Source: an uncultured Eubacteriales bacterium
GTDB taxonomy: Bacteria > Bacillota > Clostridia > Oscillospirales > Acutalibacteraceae
NCBI GenBank assembly: GCA_910577755.1
Contig: CAJTNL010000005.1
Coordinates: 49,752 to 113,751 of the forward strand
Reading direction: 5' to 3'
Length of the DNA stretch: 64,000 nt
The notes under the pieces were generated by a model. That model saw only the letters and a list, made by a program, of their open reading frames with translations. It was not told where the DNA came from and ran no database searches. Shown piece after piece: positions 37,837 through 46,692 of this stretch. How positions within the stretch are numbered: the first letter of the stretch is position 1; every line of letters starts with the position of its first letter. Made by a program: the position numbers and the translations under genes.

Positions 37837-38361
37837 TTAAATATTTTCCAGCTGCAATTGTTTTTCCATACCAGACTCAGCTAATTTACCGTTGTCTGTT
37901 TTTGTGGTTGCTGCGTTAAATTCTGGCACTTCAGGCAGTTCTTCCAAAGACGTAATATCCATACACCTCAAAAAGTTTTGCGTTGTACCGTATAGCAGGG
38001 GTCTTCCTGGTAATTCCAGCCTGCCCCGTTCTTCTATTAAGCCTTTAGCAAATAACCCGTTTAATACGCCTGAGCTGTCCACACCGCGTACCTGCTCTAA
38101 AAATGCTTTTGTTACCGGTTGATGATAAGCCACAATTGCCAGTACCTCTAACGCTGCCGGTGAAAGGGGAGCATTATGTCTAAGCTCTAGCACCAAACGA
38201 ATATACGGCTCAAACTCTGACTTTGTACACATTTGATAGCTATCATTCAACCGCATGATTCGTATACCGCTGTGAGACTGGTTAAACTCCTCCATAACAG
38301 CGGCAACTACCAGCTCCGCCTGTGATTTTTCCAATTCTAAGGCAACTGCAATTTTATCCAA
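37837..38361 (-). CDS. scpB: Chromosome segregation and condensation protein ScpB
   Basis: Winged-helix ScpB with the signature LEVLAIVAYHQPVTKAFLEQ, VRGVDSSGVL and PLLYGTT. It joins ScpA and SMC in the condensin complex. The first standard start is TTG at 38361, but the conserved N-terminus lies further upstream in frame (IIEAVLFASGEPIG), where no ATG, GTG or TTG occurs. A CTG at 38427, with GGTGGTGA six bases upstream, or ATA codons just after AAAGG, could start the full-length protein; that would overlap scpA by up to 28 bases. Confidence 0.93.
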   Translation of the reverse strand: MDKIAVALELEKSQAELVVAAVMEEFNQSHSGIRIMRLNDSYQMCTKSEFEPYIRLVLELRHNAPLSPAALEVLAIVAYHQPVTKAFLEQVRGVDSSGVLNGLFAKGLIEERGRLELPGRPLLYGTTQNFLRCMDITSLEELPEVPEFNAATTKTDNGKLAESGMEKQLQLENI

Positions 38362-38399
38362 ACCAATCGGTTCTCCGCTTGCAAATAAAACCGCTTCTA

Positions 38400-39137
38400 T
38401 TATACCTTTGTGCGTCTGTGTTTCCAGTCTTGTTCACCACCATCTATTAATACCAGTTTTGGATCACCGTTATCATCCTCTACACGTACCCTCTTTCCTT
38501 TTACCAGCTCCAACACCGCAAGAAAGATCGCTACCATCTGCGACTTACTTTCGGCCCTTTCAAACAAATAAGTATAAGAGATCTTATCGTTTTTCCAAAG
38601 ATACCGCAATACATGTATCATTTGCGAGGTAACCGAAACTGTTGGAGTTGCTACGATGCCAGAAAAAGATTCAGCAGGCGGCGGCAAAAACCGCTTGCCC
38701 TTACCTACCGCATTTTGATAGGCTACCAACAGTTCATGAGTCTCATGGACACTGCGATACGTCAAATCCTTTTTTAATTTCATCTGTTCCCGAATAAATA
38801 TACCTGTTTTTAGCTGATCTTTTAAAATTTGCGCCATCAGCTTACATTGCTGATAGTCAACCAACTGCGTAACCAGTTGTTCTGTCAGTTCTTCTATTTC
38901 CTCGTGCTTTGGCAGCAAGGAAATGGTTTTCATATGAACCAACCTCGATGCCATGGTTAAAAATTCGCTGGCAATTTCCATATCCTGTTGCTGCATGGCA
39001 TTAATGTGTTCCATATATTGCTCCAACAATTTAGAAATTTGAATATCGCAGATATTCAGCTTATGTTTAGAAAGTAGATATAGAAGTAAATCCAACGGAC
39101 CTTCAAAATCAGGTAGTTTATAGGATAGTTTTTCCAT
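38400..39137 (-). CDS. scpA: Chromosome segregation and condensation protein ScpA
   Basis: From the ATG at 39137 (CTGGAGATT upstream) 245 residues. The kleisin N-terminus (LPDFEGPLDLLLYLLSKHKL) binds the SMC neck and the C-terminal winged helix the head. The open frame reaches to 39191 but overlaps the previous gene. The gene is 11 bases after the M50 protease gene and overlaps the probable scpB start. Confidence 0.95.
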   Translation of the reverse strand: MEKLSYKLPDFEGPLDLLLYLLSKHKLNICDIQISKLLEQYMEHINAMQQQDMEIASEFLTMASRLVHMKTISLLPKHEEIEELTEQLVTQLVDYQQCKLMAQILKDQLKTGIFIREQMKLKKDLTYRSVHETHELLVAYQNAVGKGKRFLPPPAESFSGIVATPTVSVTSQMIHVLRYLWKNDKISYTYLFERAESKSQMVAIFLAVLELVKGKRVRVEDDNGDPKLVLIDGGEQDWKHRRTKV

Positions 39138-39148
39138 AGAATCTCCAG

Positions 39149-39859
39149 TTATAATGCGCCAGCTAATCGAAACGGCAATTCTGCAATCCATAGAATACCA
39201 TTAGCGCAGGCATTTTGGACGTAACTGAGAGGACCGCTCAAAGCGCCGGTAAACAGAAGTACGTACAAAAAGATTATAAAAAAATGCTGATAACGATAAA
39301 ATACCTCCATACCCTTTTGCGGCAAAAACGAAGCTACAATTTTCGAGCCATCTAAAGGAGGAATCGGCAACAGATTAAACACTGCAAGAGAAATATTGAT
39401 GATAATAAAGGCCGAAAGCATTTGCATTGCAAAATGATTCGCCACAGTACTTGAACCTATACCAACATTCACACCCACATAAATAAACGCACCAATCAAA
39501 GCAGCCAAAAAGTTGGAAAAAGGGCCTGCCGCTGCTGTAACCGCCATACCCACTCGAGGGTGTCTAAAATTATTTAGATTTACAGGAACCGGTCTAGCCC
39601 AGCCAAAACCAACAAGAAGGATTATCAGAGCACCCAAAGGATCAATACTCACTAGTGGATTAAACGTTAATCTACCTGCATTTTTAGCTGTACGATCGCC
39701 AAATTTATAGGCGACCCATCCATGAGCCAGTTCGTGCAAAGGCAAAATTACAAACAAAATAATCAGAACTGCAATCAGCTGCGGTACTATAATACTAAGC
39801 TTTTCTGCTGAAGATAAGGTACCGTTCAGCAATGTCCTTATAATCAAATTGGCACACAC
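39149..39859 (-). CDS. Site-2 protease family membrane protein (M50, YwhC-like)
   Basis: About 230 residues, polytopic. Motifs HELAH (LPLHELAHGWVAYKFGD) and PPLDGSK mark a zinc intramembrane protease of the small YwhC/Rip3-like class, whose substrates are unknown. The GTG at 39859 overlaps its Shine-Dalgarno, so the TTG at 39847 is a likelier start. First gene of the operon with scpA, scpB, DUF2953, ytfJ and dac; a good promoter precedes it. Confidence 0.9.
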   Translation of the reverse strand: MCANLIIRTLLNGTLSSAEKLSIIVPQLIAVLIILFVILPLHELAHGWVAYKFGDRTAKNAGRLTFNPLVSIDPLGALIILLVGFGWARPVPVNLNNFRHPRVGMAVTAAAGPFSNFLAALIGAFIYVGVNVGIGSSTVANHFAMQMLSAFIIINISLAVFNLLPIPPLDGSKIVASFLPQKGMEVFYRYQHFFIIFLYVLLFTGALSGPLSYVQNACANGILWIAELPFRLAGAL

Positions 39860-39875
39860 TCCTTTTTATTGTTAT

Positions 39876-39904
39876 ATTATACTATCCTTTAAAAAAAAAC
39901 ACAA
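39876..39904 (-). promoter_or_regulatory. Sigma-A-type promoter for the M50 protease-scpAB operon
   Basis: TTGTGT, 17 bases including a T8 run, TATAAT on the minus strand, about 20 bases before the gene. Confidence 0.65.
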
Positions 39905-39994
39905 TACTAAGACCCTATACTATTTACAGAATATGTATATTTTTCTTTACTTCTGTCATGACAAGCCTTGTTTGAAAGAATATCTGAAAAACAC

Positions 39995-40023
39995 TTGCAA
40001 TTTTTGCGCAAATTTGATAGAAT
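39995..40023 (+). promoter_or_regulatory. Sigma-A-type promoter of rpmB
   Basis: TTGCAA, 17 bases, TAGAAT, about 47 bases before the rpmB start on the plus strand. It diverges from the protease operon promoter. Confidence 0.7.
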
Positions 40024-40070
40024 ACTAACATTGTAATGAAAAACAGCCTTTTTGAAGGAGGTGCAGATAC

Positions 40071-40277
40071 ATGGCAAAATGTGAAATTTGCGGCAAAGAC
40101 GTATCTTTCGGTATTAAAGTTTCCCACTCGCACAGACGTTCCAACAGAACATGGAAGCCCAATATTAAACGCGTAAGAGCCGTTGTGAACGGTTCTAATA
40201 AACGTATTTATGCCTGCACCCGTTGCTTGCGTTCCGGCAAAGTAACTCGTGCGGTATCCGGTTCCGCAGCAGTATAA
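40071..40277 (+). CDS. rpmB: 50S ribosomal protein L28
   Basis: 68 residues, with the L28 signature MAKCEICGKDVSFG and RIYACTRCLRSGKV; the four cysteines form a zinc ribbon, so this is the zinc-binding (C+) type. GAAGGAGGTG precedes the ATG. It is monocistronic, the only plus-strand gene of the first 49 kb, and ends in a terminator. In Bacillus rpmB follows spoVM; here it has moved elsewhere. Confidence 0.97.
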   Translation: MAKCEICGKDVSFGIKVSHSHRRSNRTWKPNIKRVRAVVNGSNKRIYACTRCLRSGKVTRAVSGSAAV

Positions 40278-40296
40278 ATCATAAACAAACTAAGTT

Positions 40297-40336
40297 GAAG
40301 CAGAACCGTAAAAGAGGTCTATGTGCTTCTTTTTTA
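40297..40336 (+). terminator. Terminator of rpmB
   Basis: Arms GAAGCA/TGCTTC with inner ACC/GGT, followed by TTTTTT on the plus strand. Confidence 0.75.
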
Positions 40337-40341
40337 TTTTG

Positions 40342-40382
40342 TTAAAAAAAACATCCAATGTTTAAAACATTGGATGTTTTTT
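40342..40382. terminator. Bidirectional terminator between rpmB and plsY
   Basis: Palindrome AAACATCCAATGTTT/AAACATTGGATGTTT flanked by A and T runs on both sides, six bases from the plsY stop. It serves convergent transcripts. Confidence 0.9.
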
Positions 40383-40388
40383 CTATGT

Positions 40389-41093
40389 TTAGTCCTTTTG
40401 TTTGTTTCCAAATAATTTTTTTTCCGTACCGTTTATAAGCCGTTGTATATTCCCTCTATGTTTGTATATCACAATACCGCTTACCATGGCGGTAACAGCT
40501 GTAACAACCAACACATATTTAAGAGAAACCACCCCATTACCATAATAATCAACAAAAAATGTAATTACAAACGTGACAATGGGATAAATAATCCCACCAA
40601 TAACAGAACCCAGCGATACCATTTTCCAAATAGAAAATACAATAATAAACAAACCGATTACCGCAAGAAAAACCCGCCAATCAGCCAAAGCCATCATTGT
40701 AGTAGCTGTAACAACACCCTTACCGCCTTTAAACTTAAAATAAATTGGGTACATATGTCCAATGGTACAACAAAAACCTGATAAATAAATACCATAATTA
40801 ACAATATAAGCAGGGGCATTGCTGGCAGCACTCATATATGCTAAAACATATTTGGTTAAAATAACCGATACAACACATTTTATAATATCAAATATAAAAG
40901 TTAAAATTGCCGCACGCTTGCCAACAGAACGCAAAACATTAGTTGTGCCTGCATTCCCGCTTCCCATAGTGCGGATATCATCTTTACTAAACATTTTTGT
41001 AAAGATAATAGAAAAATTGATACTGCCTAGCAGATATGAAACAATCATAATTGCCAGCGTAGGCAGTGCAAATATTTTAAACAATACCAACAT
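40389..41093 (-). CDS. plsY: Acyl-phosphate glycerol-3-phosphate acyltransferase PlsY
   Basis: 234 residues, integral membrane protein with PlsY motifs GSGNAGTTNVLR, KGGKGVVT and a C-terminal glycine-rich loop. It makes lysophosphatidate, the first step in phospholipid synthesis. Strong Shine-Dalgarno (AGGAGG). It follows der by 11 bases; der-plsY pairs are common in Firmicutes. It is slightly longer than usual at the C-terminus. Confidence 0.94.
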   Translation of the reverse strand: MLVLFKIFALPTLAIMIVSYLLGSINFSIIFTKMFSKDDIRTMGSGNAGTTNVLRSVGKRAAILTFIFDIIKCVVSVILTKYVLAYMSAASNAPAYIVNYGIYLSGFCCTIGHMYPIYFKFKGGKGVVTATTMMALADWRVFLAVIGLFIIVFSIWKMVSLGSVIGGIIYPIVTFVITFFVDYYGNGVVSLKYVLVVTAVTAMVSGIVIYKHRGNIQRLINGTEKKLFGNKQKD

Positions 41094-41104
41094 GCAGGCT
41101 CCTC

Positions 41105-42436
41105 CTATTTTTCTCCGCGTTCACGGATCATAAACCGAACCGGAGTACCCTCTAAACCAAAGGTCTCTCTAATTCTGTTTTCTAAATACCGCTGATACGA
41201 AAAATGGAACAACTCTGCATCATTTACAAAACAGATAAAGGTTGGAGGCTTTGTACTCGCCTGCGTCATATAGTAAATTTTTAGCCGTTTTCCTTTATCT
41301 GTAGGTGGCTGCACCCTAGCTGTAGCTTGTGCCAGAATATCATTGAGCGTACCTGTTGTAATACGCATGGCATTAGAATTTGCCGCATGTTTAATTAACT
41401 CAAACAGTCGGTCAATACGCTGCCCGGTATTGGCAGAAATAAATACAAATGATACATAAGACATAAAAGCAAAATCCGTTTCCAGCTTTTTACGATACTC
41501 CTGCATAGTTTTGTCATCTTTTTCAACGGCATCCCATTTATTCACTGCAATTACACAGCCCTTACCCGCTTCATGAGCTAAACCGGCCACTTTAGAGTCT
41601 TGCTCTGTAAAGCCCTCAGTTGCATCAATCATAATCACGCATACATCAGAGCGCTCAATTGCCATTTGTGCGCGAATAATACTGTAGCGTTCAATCTGGT
41701 CATCCATTTTATATACTTTGCTTTGACGACGTAAACCTGCCGTATCAATCAACACAAATTTTCCATATTGATTTTCTACAGCAGTATCAATAGCATCACG
41801 TGTCGTACCTGCAATATTAGAAACAATACAACGTTCTTGCCCTGAAATTTTATTGACTAGTGACGATTTTCCTACATTCGGCTTGCCAATAATCGCAACC
41901 TTAATTTCATCGTTTTCTTGCTCGTCCTCTTGCTTCTGCGGAATTATCTGTAGAACCTTATCAAGCAAATCGCCTGTTCCATGCCCATGTACAGAAGATA
42001 CTGCTATCGGATCTCCCAAGCCTAAATTATAGAATTCATAAAAATCTGGTGGTGGATCTCCTATATTATCACATTTATTTACCGCAAGGACAACCGGTCT
42101 ACCGCTTTTTTTCAACATAACGGCAACTTCCTGATCTGTTGCCACAATACCGCTGCGCACATCCGTCACCATAATAATCGCATCGGCTCCATCAATAGCA
42201 ACCTGAGCTTGTGTTCTCATTTGAGATAAAATCGCATCTTGAGACGCAGGCTCGATACCACCGGTATCCACTAAAGAAAACACACGATTCTCCCACTCGC
42301 ATTCACCATATATGCGGTCTCTTGTAACCCCCGGTGTATCATCTACAATCGAAAGCCTCTTACCTATCAGTTTATTAAACAAAGTGGATTTTCCCACATT
42401 TGGTCTGCCTACTATGGCAACAATTGGTTCGGACAT
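41105..42436 (-). CDS. der: Ribosome-assembly GTPase Der (EngA)
   Basis: From the ATG at 42436 (AGGAG ten bases upstream) 443 residues. Two GTPase domains, each with G1 (GRPNVGKST and GKPNVGKSS), G3 (DTGG, DTAG) and G4 (NKCD, NKWD), and a C-terminal KH-like domain. It acts in 50S subunit assembly. It overlaps or abuts the DUF512 gene stop at 42442. Confidence 0.97.
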   Translation of the reverse strand: MSEPIVAIVGRPNVGKSTLFNKLIGKRLSIVDDTPGVTRDRIYGECEWENRVFSLVDTGGIEPASQDAILSQMRTQAQVAIDGADAIIMVTDVRSGIVATDQEVAVMLKKSGRPVVLAVNKCDNIGDPPPDFYEFYNLGLGDPIAVSSVHGHGTGDLLDKVLQIIPQKQEDEQENDEIKVAIIGKPNVGKSSLVNKISGQERCIVSNIAGTTRDAIDTAVENQYGKFVLIDTAGLRRQSKVYKMDDQIERYSIIRAQMAIERSDVCVIMIDATEGFTEQDSKVAGLAHEAGKGCVIAVNKWDAVEKDDKTMQEYRKKLETDFAFMSYVSFVFISANTGQRIDRLFELIKHAANSNAMRITTGTLNDILAQATARVQPPTDKGKRLKIYYMTQASTKPPTFICFVNDAELFHFSYQRYLENRIRETFGLEGTPVRFMIRERGEK

Positions 42437-42441
42437 CGTTT

Positions 42442-43761
42442 TCACTCTCCTAACACAGCATTCAATAACTGCTCTCCATCATTCATAACCGTCTTAATCG
42501 TTATTTGCAGTTCTCTGCTAATATCATCAAGAGTTATATCGTCTAATAATATATTTGTATTATGGCGAAGCATAACTGCCGGTATTAATAATACATCTCC
42601 CAATTGCTTTCCCTTTAATTGCGAAATCATGTCTTTACCAGTTATTAATCCTGCTACCGTAATATTTTCTCCAAAAAAATGATTCACGATTGGAATTACC
42701 CTACAAGTTAAATTATTACATTTTATCCGCACTTCGTCAAGCAATCCATCAATAAAAGGCTGCGCAGCGACACCCGTTGCTATGGTAATATTTCTCTTGG
42801 GTATTTGGACCGTATCATTACCGTGCAAACGCTTCTTCAACGCAAAAAGAAATTCCTCTTTCAAACAGGCAATGGACCCAACTCCGCTTTCTAACTGTGA
42901 AAAATCCCCATAAAATTCGGGCGGGGGAATGGGTCGCTCCGCTTTAATGTAGAATTCATCTGCGGCATATGCCATACGGTTTCCCAGTTTCCTCTCAAAT
43001 CTGTCGCCAAAGCTGTCAATCAAATCAATTGTATCGGCAGCCTCTTCCTTAGTATATGGACGAAGCTCGAATAATTTTTGTCGAAATTTTGTAATACCAA
43101 CCGGCACAAGAGAAATACTTTGCATGGCAGGCGCTAGCTTGCCCAAATCAGTCAGGCTTCGTTCCAATTCAGCGCCATCGTTAATACCGGGACACAACAC
43201 CAATTGCGTATTCATCTGAATACCCGCCTCTGCAAATCTAGGCAATATCTCAAGCGTTTTACCTGCAAATCGGTTACCCATCATTTTCACTCTTAACTCC
43301 GGGTTGGTGGTGTGTACCGAAATATTAATAGGACTGATTTTCATATCAATAATACGCTGTATATCATTTTCTTTTAAATTAGTAAGCGTCACATAGTTAC
43401 CAAATAAAAAAGACAGGCGAGAATCGTCATCTTTAAAATACAGGCTTTCACGCATTCCTTTTGGCATTTGGTCAATAAAACAAAAGATACATTTACAGCA
43501 GCAAGAACGTTGTTTATCCATTAAGTAAGTATTAAATTGTAAACCAATCGCCTGATACTGCCTTTTACTCATAGATATGACCCGCGTTTGTCCTTTAGAA
43601 TCCGCAAGCTTGATTTGCAGCTGTGCATTCGTTTCGTAGAAACGATAATCCAGCACATCTATAATCTCATGGTCATTTAAAGATATCAACGTTTCCCCCG
43701 GTTCAATTCCGGCACGCCACGCAGGACTATTCGGTTCAATTCCTGTAATAACTACCGATAT
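42442..43761 (-). CDS. DUF512/TIGR03279-family radical SAM protein with PDZ domain, apparent ATA start
   Basis: A radical SAM protein with cluster motif CCCKCIFC (CxxxCxxC), an N-terminal PDZ-like segment and a C-terminal DUF512. Standard starts give only a truncated form at TTG 43689 (415 residues) that lacks half of the PDZ domain. In frame upstream the sequence reads SVVITGIEPNSPAWRAGIEP, the usual family N-terminus, and is preceded at 43759-43761 by ATA with GGAGGTG seven bases further up. A stop codon (TGA) lies three codons before it. So translation seems to begin at ATA, about 439 residues. The neighbour is der; function of the family is unknown. A strong terminator lies 40 bases upstream. 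Confidence 0.85.
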   Translation of the reverse strand: MSVVITGIEPNSPAWRAGIEPGETLISLNDHEIIDVLDYRFYETNAQLQIKLADSKGQTRVISMSKRQYQAIGLQFNTYLMDKQRSCCCKCIFCFIDQMPKGMRESLYFKDDDSRLSFLFGNYVTLTNLKENDIQRIIDMKISPINISVHTTNPELRVKMMGNRFAGKTLEILPRFAEAGIQMNTQLVLCPGINDGAELERSLTDLGKLAPAMQSISLVPVGITKFRQKLFELRPYTKEEAADTIDLIDSFGDRFERKLGNRMAYAADEFYIKAERPIPPPEFYGDFSQLESGVGSIACLKEEFLFALKKRLHGNDTVQIPKRNITIATGVAAQPFIDGLLDEVRIKCNNLTCRVIPIVNHFFGENITVAGLITGKDMISQLKGKQLGDVLLIPAVMLRHNTNILLDDITLDDISRELQITIKTVMNDGEQLLNAVLGE

Positions 43762-43803
43762 GTTATTTCACCTCCATCTGCAGCAATGATTCTGTTTTTC
43801 TAT

Positions 43804-43842
43804 AAAAAATAAGAGAGGGATTTCTCCCTCTCTTATTTTTTT
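43804..43842 (-). terminator. Terminator after rpmF
   Basis: A 12-base stem AATAAGAGAGGG/CCCTCTCTTATT with six-base loop and a T-rich tail on the minus strand, 13 bases after the rpmF stop. It is also T-flanked in the other direction. Confidence 0.92.
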
Positions 43843-43854
43843 GAAGTAAAAGAA

Positions 43855-44037
43855 TTACGCTTCTTTTTTAATCACTTCTCTGCCGTTGTAAAAACCACAA
43901 CTACCACAAACAATGTGAGGAGTTTTGTACTCACCGCATTTTGGGCAATGGACAAGAGTCGGAGCACTTATTTTCCAAACATTTGAACGCCTCTTATTTT
44001 GTCTTGCGCTTGATACTTTACGCTTTGGTACCGCCAT
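43855..44037 (-). CDS. rpmF: 50S ribosomal protein L32
   Basis: 60 residues from the ATG at 44037 (AAGGAGGTG six bases upstream): MAVPKRKVSSARQNKRRS, then a zinc ribbon CPKC...CGSC. It follows yceD by 26 bases, a pairing found throughout bacteria. Confidence 0.97.
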   Translation of the reverse strand: MAVPKRKVSSARQNKRRSNVWKISAPTLVHCPKCGEYKTPHIVCGSCGFYNGREVIKKEA

Positions 44038-44063
44038 CGTCAGCACCTCCTTATATAATAAGA

Positions 44064-44558
44064 CTAATCTATCAGTTGTTTCAAAACCTCCAAACGAGGG
44101 TCAATCTGATGCTGTTTACATTGACAGCTTTCACTGTTCAAATTCACACCGCAGATCGGACACAGACCTTTGCAATCCTCTTTACACAAGTACTTTGTAG
44201 GTAACGCCAATAGAATATCCGCCCGTAAAAGCTCGGTTAAATTCAATTTGCCGTCTTGCACAAGAATATAGGTATCCTGATCTTCTTCATTCATTTGCAT
44301 AATAAGAGGATGACTAAAAGTATTATGATACTGCGTTCGAACATCATCTGCACAACGATCGCATGGAATGTTAAAATCAAAATCAGCCTGTGCAGTTAAA
44401 TAAACGATTTGTTCAATATTTTTCACCTTACCGCTAATTTGAATCGCAGATATAAACGGATATACTTGGCTAATTTCTATATCCGATAAATCCATCTCAA
44501 ATTGAAAGGGTAATTCCTCCCCTTCCTGTTCAAACAACTTTTTTACATCAAGCAGCAT
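44064..44558 (-). CDS. yceD: YceD family protein (DUF177)
   Basis: 164 residues with conserved CDRCADDV and the C-terminal CPICGVNLN. YceD proteins function with rRNA or ribosome maturation and are always upstream of rpmF, as here. A perfect sigma-A promoter lies upstream. The ATG follows AAGAGGTG. Confidence 0.9.
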   Translation of the reverse strand: MLLDVKKLFEQEGEELPFQFEMDLSDIEISQVYPFISAIQISGKVKNIEQIVYLTAQADFDFNIPCDRCADDVRTQYHNTFSHPLIMQMNEEDQDTYILVQDGKLNLTELLRADILLALPTKYLCKEDCKGLCPICGVNLNSESCQCKQHQIDPRLEVLKQLID

Positions 44559-44586
44559 AGTAACACCTCTTGCGCTTTACTAAAAT

Positions 44587-44615
44587 ATTATATCTATTTG
44601 TCCATACTTTGTCAA
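44587..44615 (-). promoter_or_regulatory. Perfect consensus promoter for yceD-rpmF
   Basis: TTGACA, 17 bases, TATAAT on the minus strand; the -10 box is 29 bases from the yceD start. Confidence 0.85.
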
Positions 44616-44699
44616 CAGAAATTTACATAGAATCATTGTTTTCTCAGTTTATAGGATGTCCGGCACTACTGTGGTCATACGAACAAAAGCCGATTCATA

Positions 44700-44733
44700 T
44701 AAAATAACTGCCGGAAGTATCCCGACAGTTATT
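44700..44733 (-). terminator. Terminator after the small P-loop gene
   Basis: Arms AATAACTG/CAGTTATT, inner CGG/CCG, followed on the minus strand by TTTATATG. It lies 20 bases after the stop. Confidence 0.7.
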
Positions 44734-44752
44734 ACAAATTTATGTATCCGAT

Positions 44753-45163
44753 TTAGATACAGGTTACAATACCTTTCAAACCGGACGGAAGCTCAGCTTC
44801 ATCCATAGAAACAGAAAGTGTAATTTTTGTCTCTGCAAAGCCAGATAATCCATCAAGTTTTTTGATAAAGCATTCCAAATCCTCAATGTCAATTGCTTTT
44901 AAAGTAGAATCTATAAAAATTTCTTTTACATCGTAGTTTCCTGCACAGATACCACTTACAAAGCCATAAAATGCAGAACAACCTTGAATACCGTATGGCT
45001 CAAGAGCAATCAATCTTGCTTGATGTGAGATATCTAATGTTAAGTGAGACTCTTTCTCAATAACAACTACATTGCCATCTGTGCTTTCAATGGCGCTATT
45101 TGCTGCTTCAATCAACTTTTTTGTTTTTCCTGAACCTTTTTTACCAATAATTAGAGTTATCAT
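44753..45163 (-). CDS. Small P-loop protein of unknown function
   Basis: From the ATG at 45163 (GGGAGGAG seven bases upstream) 136 residues. A Walker A loop GKKGSGKTKK lies at about residues 7-16 and a possible Walker B EIFIDST near residue 89. No helicase, kinase or transport motifs are visible. I do not recognise the family. It follows pgi by 67 bases, with which it may share a transcript, and has its own terminator. Confidence 0.75.
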   Translation of the reverse strand: MITLIIGKKGSGKTKKLIEAANSAIESTDGNVVVIEKESHLTLDISHQARLIALEPYGIQGCSAFYGFVSGICAGNYDVKEIFIDSTLKAIDIEDLECFIKKLDGLSGFAETKITLSVSMDEAELPSGLKGIVTCI

Positions 45164-45230
45164 ACTGAAACTCCTCCCCAAAAATATAAATATTTTCCAC
45201 CGATGTGGTACGACCGGCATATTTCAATTC

Positions 45231-46571
45231 CTATTTCTTTAATCGAGCCTTAAGCTGCTGTTTTGCATCTTCATAACCTGGCTTATCTAACAGAGCAAAC
45301 ATATTTTTTTTGTAACTTTCTACACCCGGCTGGTTAAATGGGTTAACCCCTAATAAATATCCTGAAACCGCACAGGCCTTTTCAAAGAAATAAATCAAAT
45401 ATCCCAGAGAATATTCTGAGAAATCTGAAACCTGAATCACAATATTTGGAACACCGCCGTCATGATGTGCCAATACTGTACCCTCAAAAGCTTTTTGGTT
45501 AATATAAGATACAGGTTTTCCCTGCAAAAAATTCAACCCGTCTGCATTATCGAGACTATTCTTTACTAATATATCATACTTTGGCTTCTCAAACAATACA
45601 ACAGTTTCAAAAATTGTGCGTTTGCCCTCTTGTATATATTGCCCTATAGAGTGTAGGTCTGTAGAAAATATTGCGCTAGCAGGAAAAATCCCTTTTTGCT
45701 CTTTTCCCTCACTTTCTCCATAAAGCTGTTTCCACCACTCGCACATCATGGTATAGCACGGCTCATAACTTACCAAAAGTTCAATATCTTTACCCTTGCG
45801 ATTTAAAATATTACGTAACGCTGCATATTGGTAACATGGATTTTCTTTTAACTGAGTATTATTGTAAGCCTGCTGTGCATCCGCCGCTCCCTGCATCATG
45901 GCTGTAATATCTGCACCACACACTGCAATTGGAAGGAGTCCTACTGCTGTTAAAACTGAATAACGTCCACCTATGTTATCAGGGATTATAAATGTCTCGT
46001 AGCCCTCGGCGTCCGCTAGCTGCTTAAGTGTACCTTCGGCTTTATCAGTTGTACAATAGATCCTTTTTCTTGCTTCTTCTTTTCCATATTCTTTCTCTAA
46101 AAAATCTTTCAATACCCGAAACGCAATTGCCGGCTCTATAGTAGTACCTGATTTAGAAATGATATTAATAGAAACACGTTTACCTTTGCAAATCATAAGC
46201 AATTCTTTTAGTGATGCTGGACTGATTGTATTTCCGGCAAAATAAATATCAGGCGTTTCTTTGGGAAGCACATTATAATGCTGTGACTTTAAAAATTCAA
46301 TTGCTGCTCTTGCGCCAAGGTAAGAACCGCCGATCCCAATCACAATTAATACGTCTGAATCACTCTGAATCTGTTTTGCAACCGACTCAATTCTCCGGAA
46401 TTCCTCTCTATCATAATCTGTCGGCAAAGTAAGCCAACCAATATAATCATTACCAATTCCTGTTCTGTTGTGAAGCATTTCATGGGCAAGCGCAACTTGA
46501 GGAGCAATTGCCTCAAACTCACAGTCTTGCACAAAACTTTCCGCATGCTTAAAATCAACTTGAATGGACAT
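45231..46571 (-). CDS. pgi: Glucose-6-phosphate isomerase
   Basis: From the ATG at 46571 (AGGAGG upstream) 446 residues, the short Firmicute type. Motifs IGIGGSYLGARA, SKSGTT and the C-terminal FNQPGVESYK. It interconverts glucose-6-phosphate and fructose-6-phosphate in glycolysis. The gene stands alone with a small P-loop gene downstream; no other glycolysis genes are near. Confidence 0.97.
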   Translation of the reverse strand: MSIQVDFKHAESFVQDCEFEAIAPQVALAHEMLHNRTGIGNDYIGWLTLPTDYDREEFRRIESVAKQIQSDSDVLIVIGIGGSYLGARAAIEFLKSQHYNVLPKETPDIYFAGNTISPASLKELLMICKGKRVSINIISKSGTTIEPAIAFRVLKDFLEKEYGKEEARKRIYCTTDKAEGTLKQLADAEGYETFIIPDNIGGRYSVLTAVGLLPIAVCGADITAMMQGAADAQQAYNNTQLKENPCYQYAALRNILNRKGKDIELLVSYEPCYTMMCEWWKQLYGESEGKEQKGIFPASAIFSTDLHSIGQYIQEGKRTIFETVVLFEKPKYDILVKNSLDNADGLNFLQGKPVSYINQKAFEGTVLAHHDGGVPNIVIQVSDFSEYSLGYLIYFFEKACAVSGYLLGVNPFNQPGVESYKKNMFALLDKPGYEDAKQQLKARLKK

Positions 46572-46692
46572 ACTAGTTCCTCCTAAATACTTCACATTCT
46601 TTAGCTATGATTCTACAATAAATCTCCTCTGTTTGCAAGCGAAGTAAAACAGATTTTATAAATATTTACCTTATCAACTATAACTCCATATA

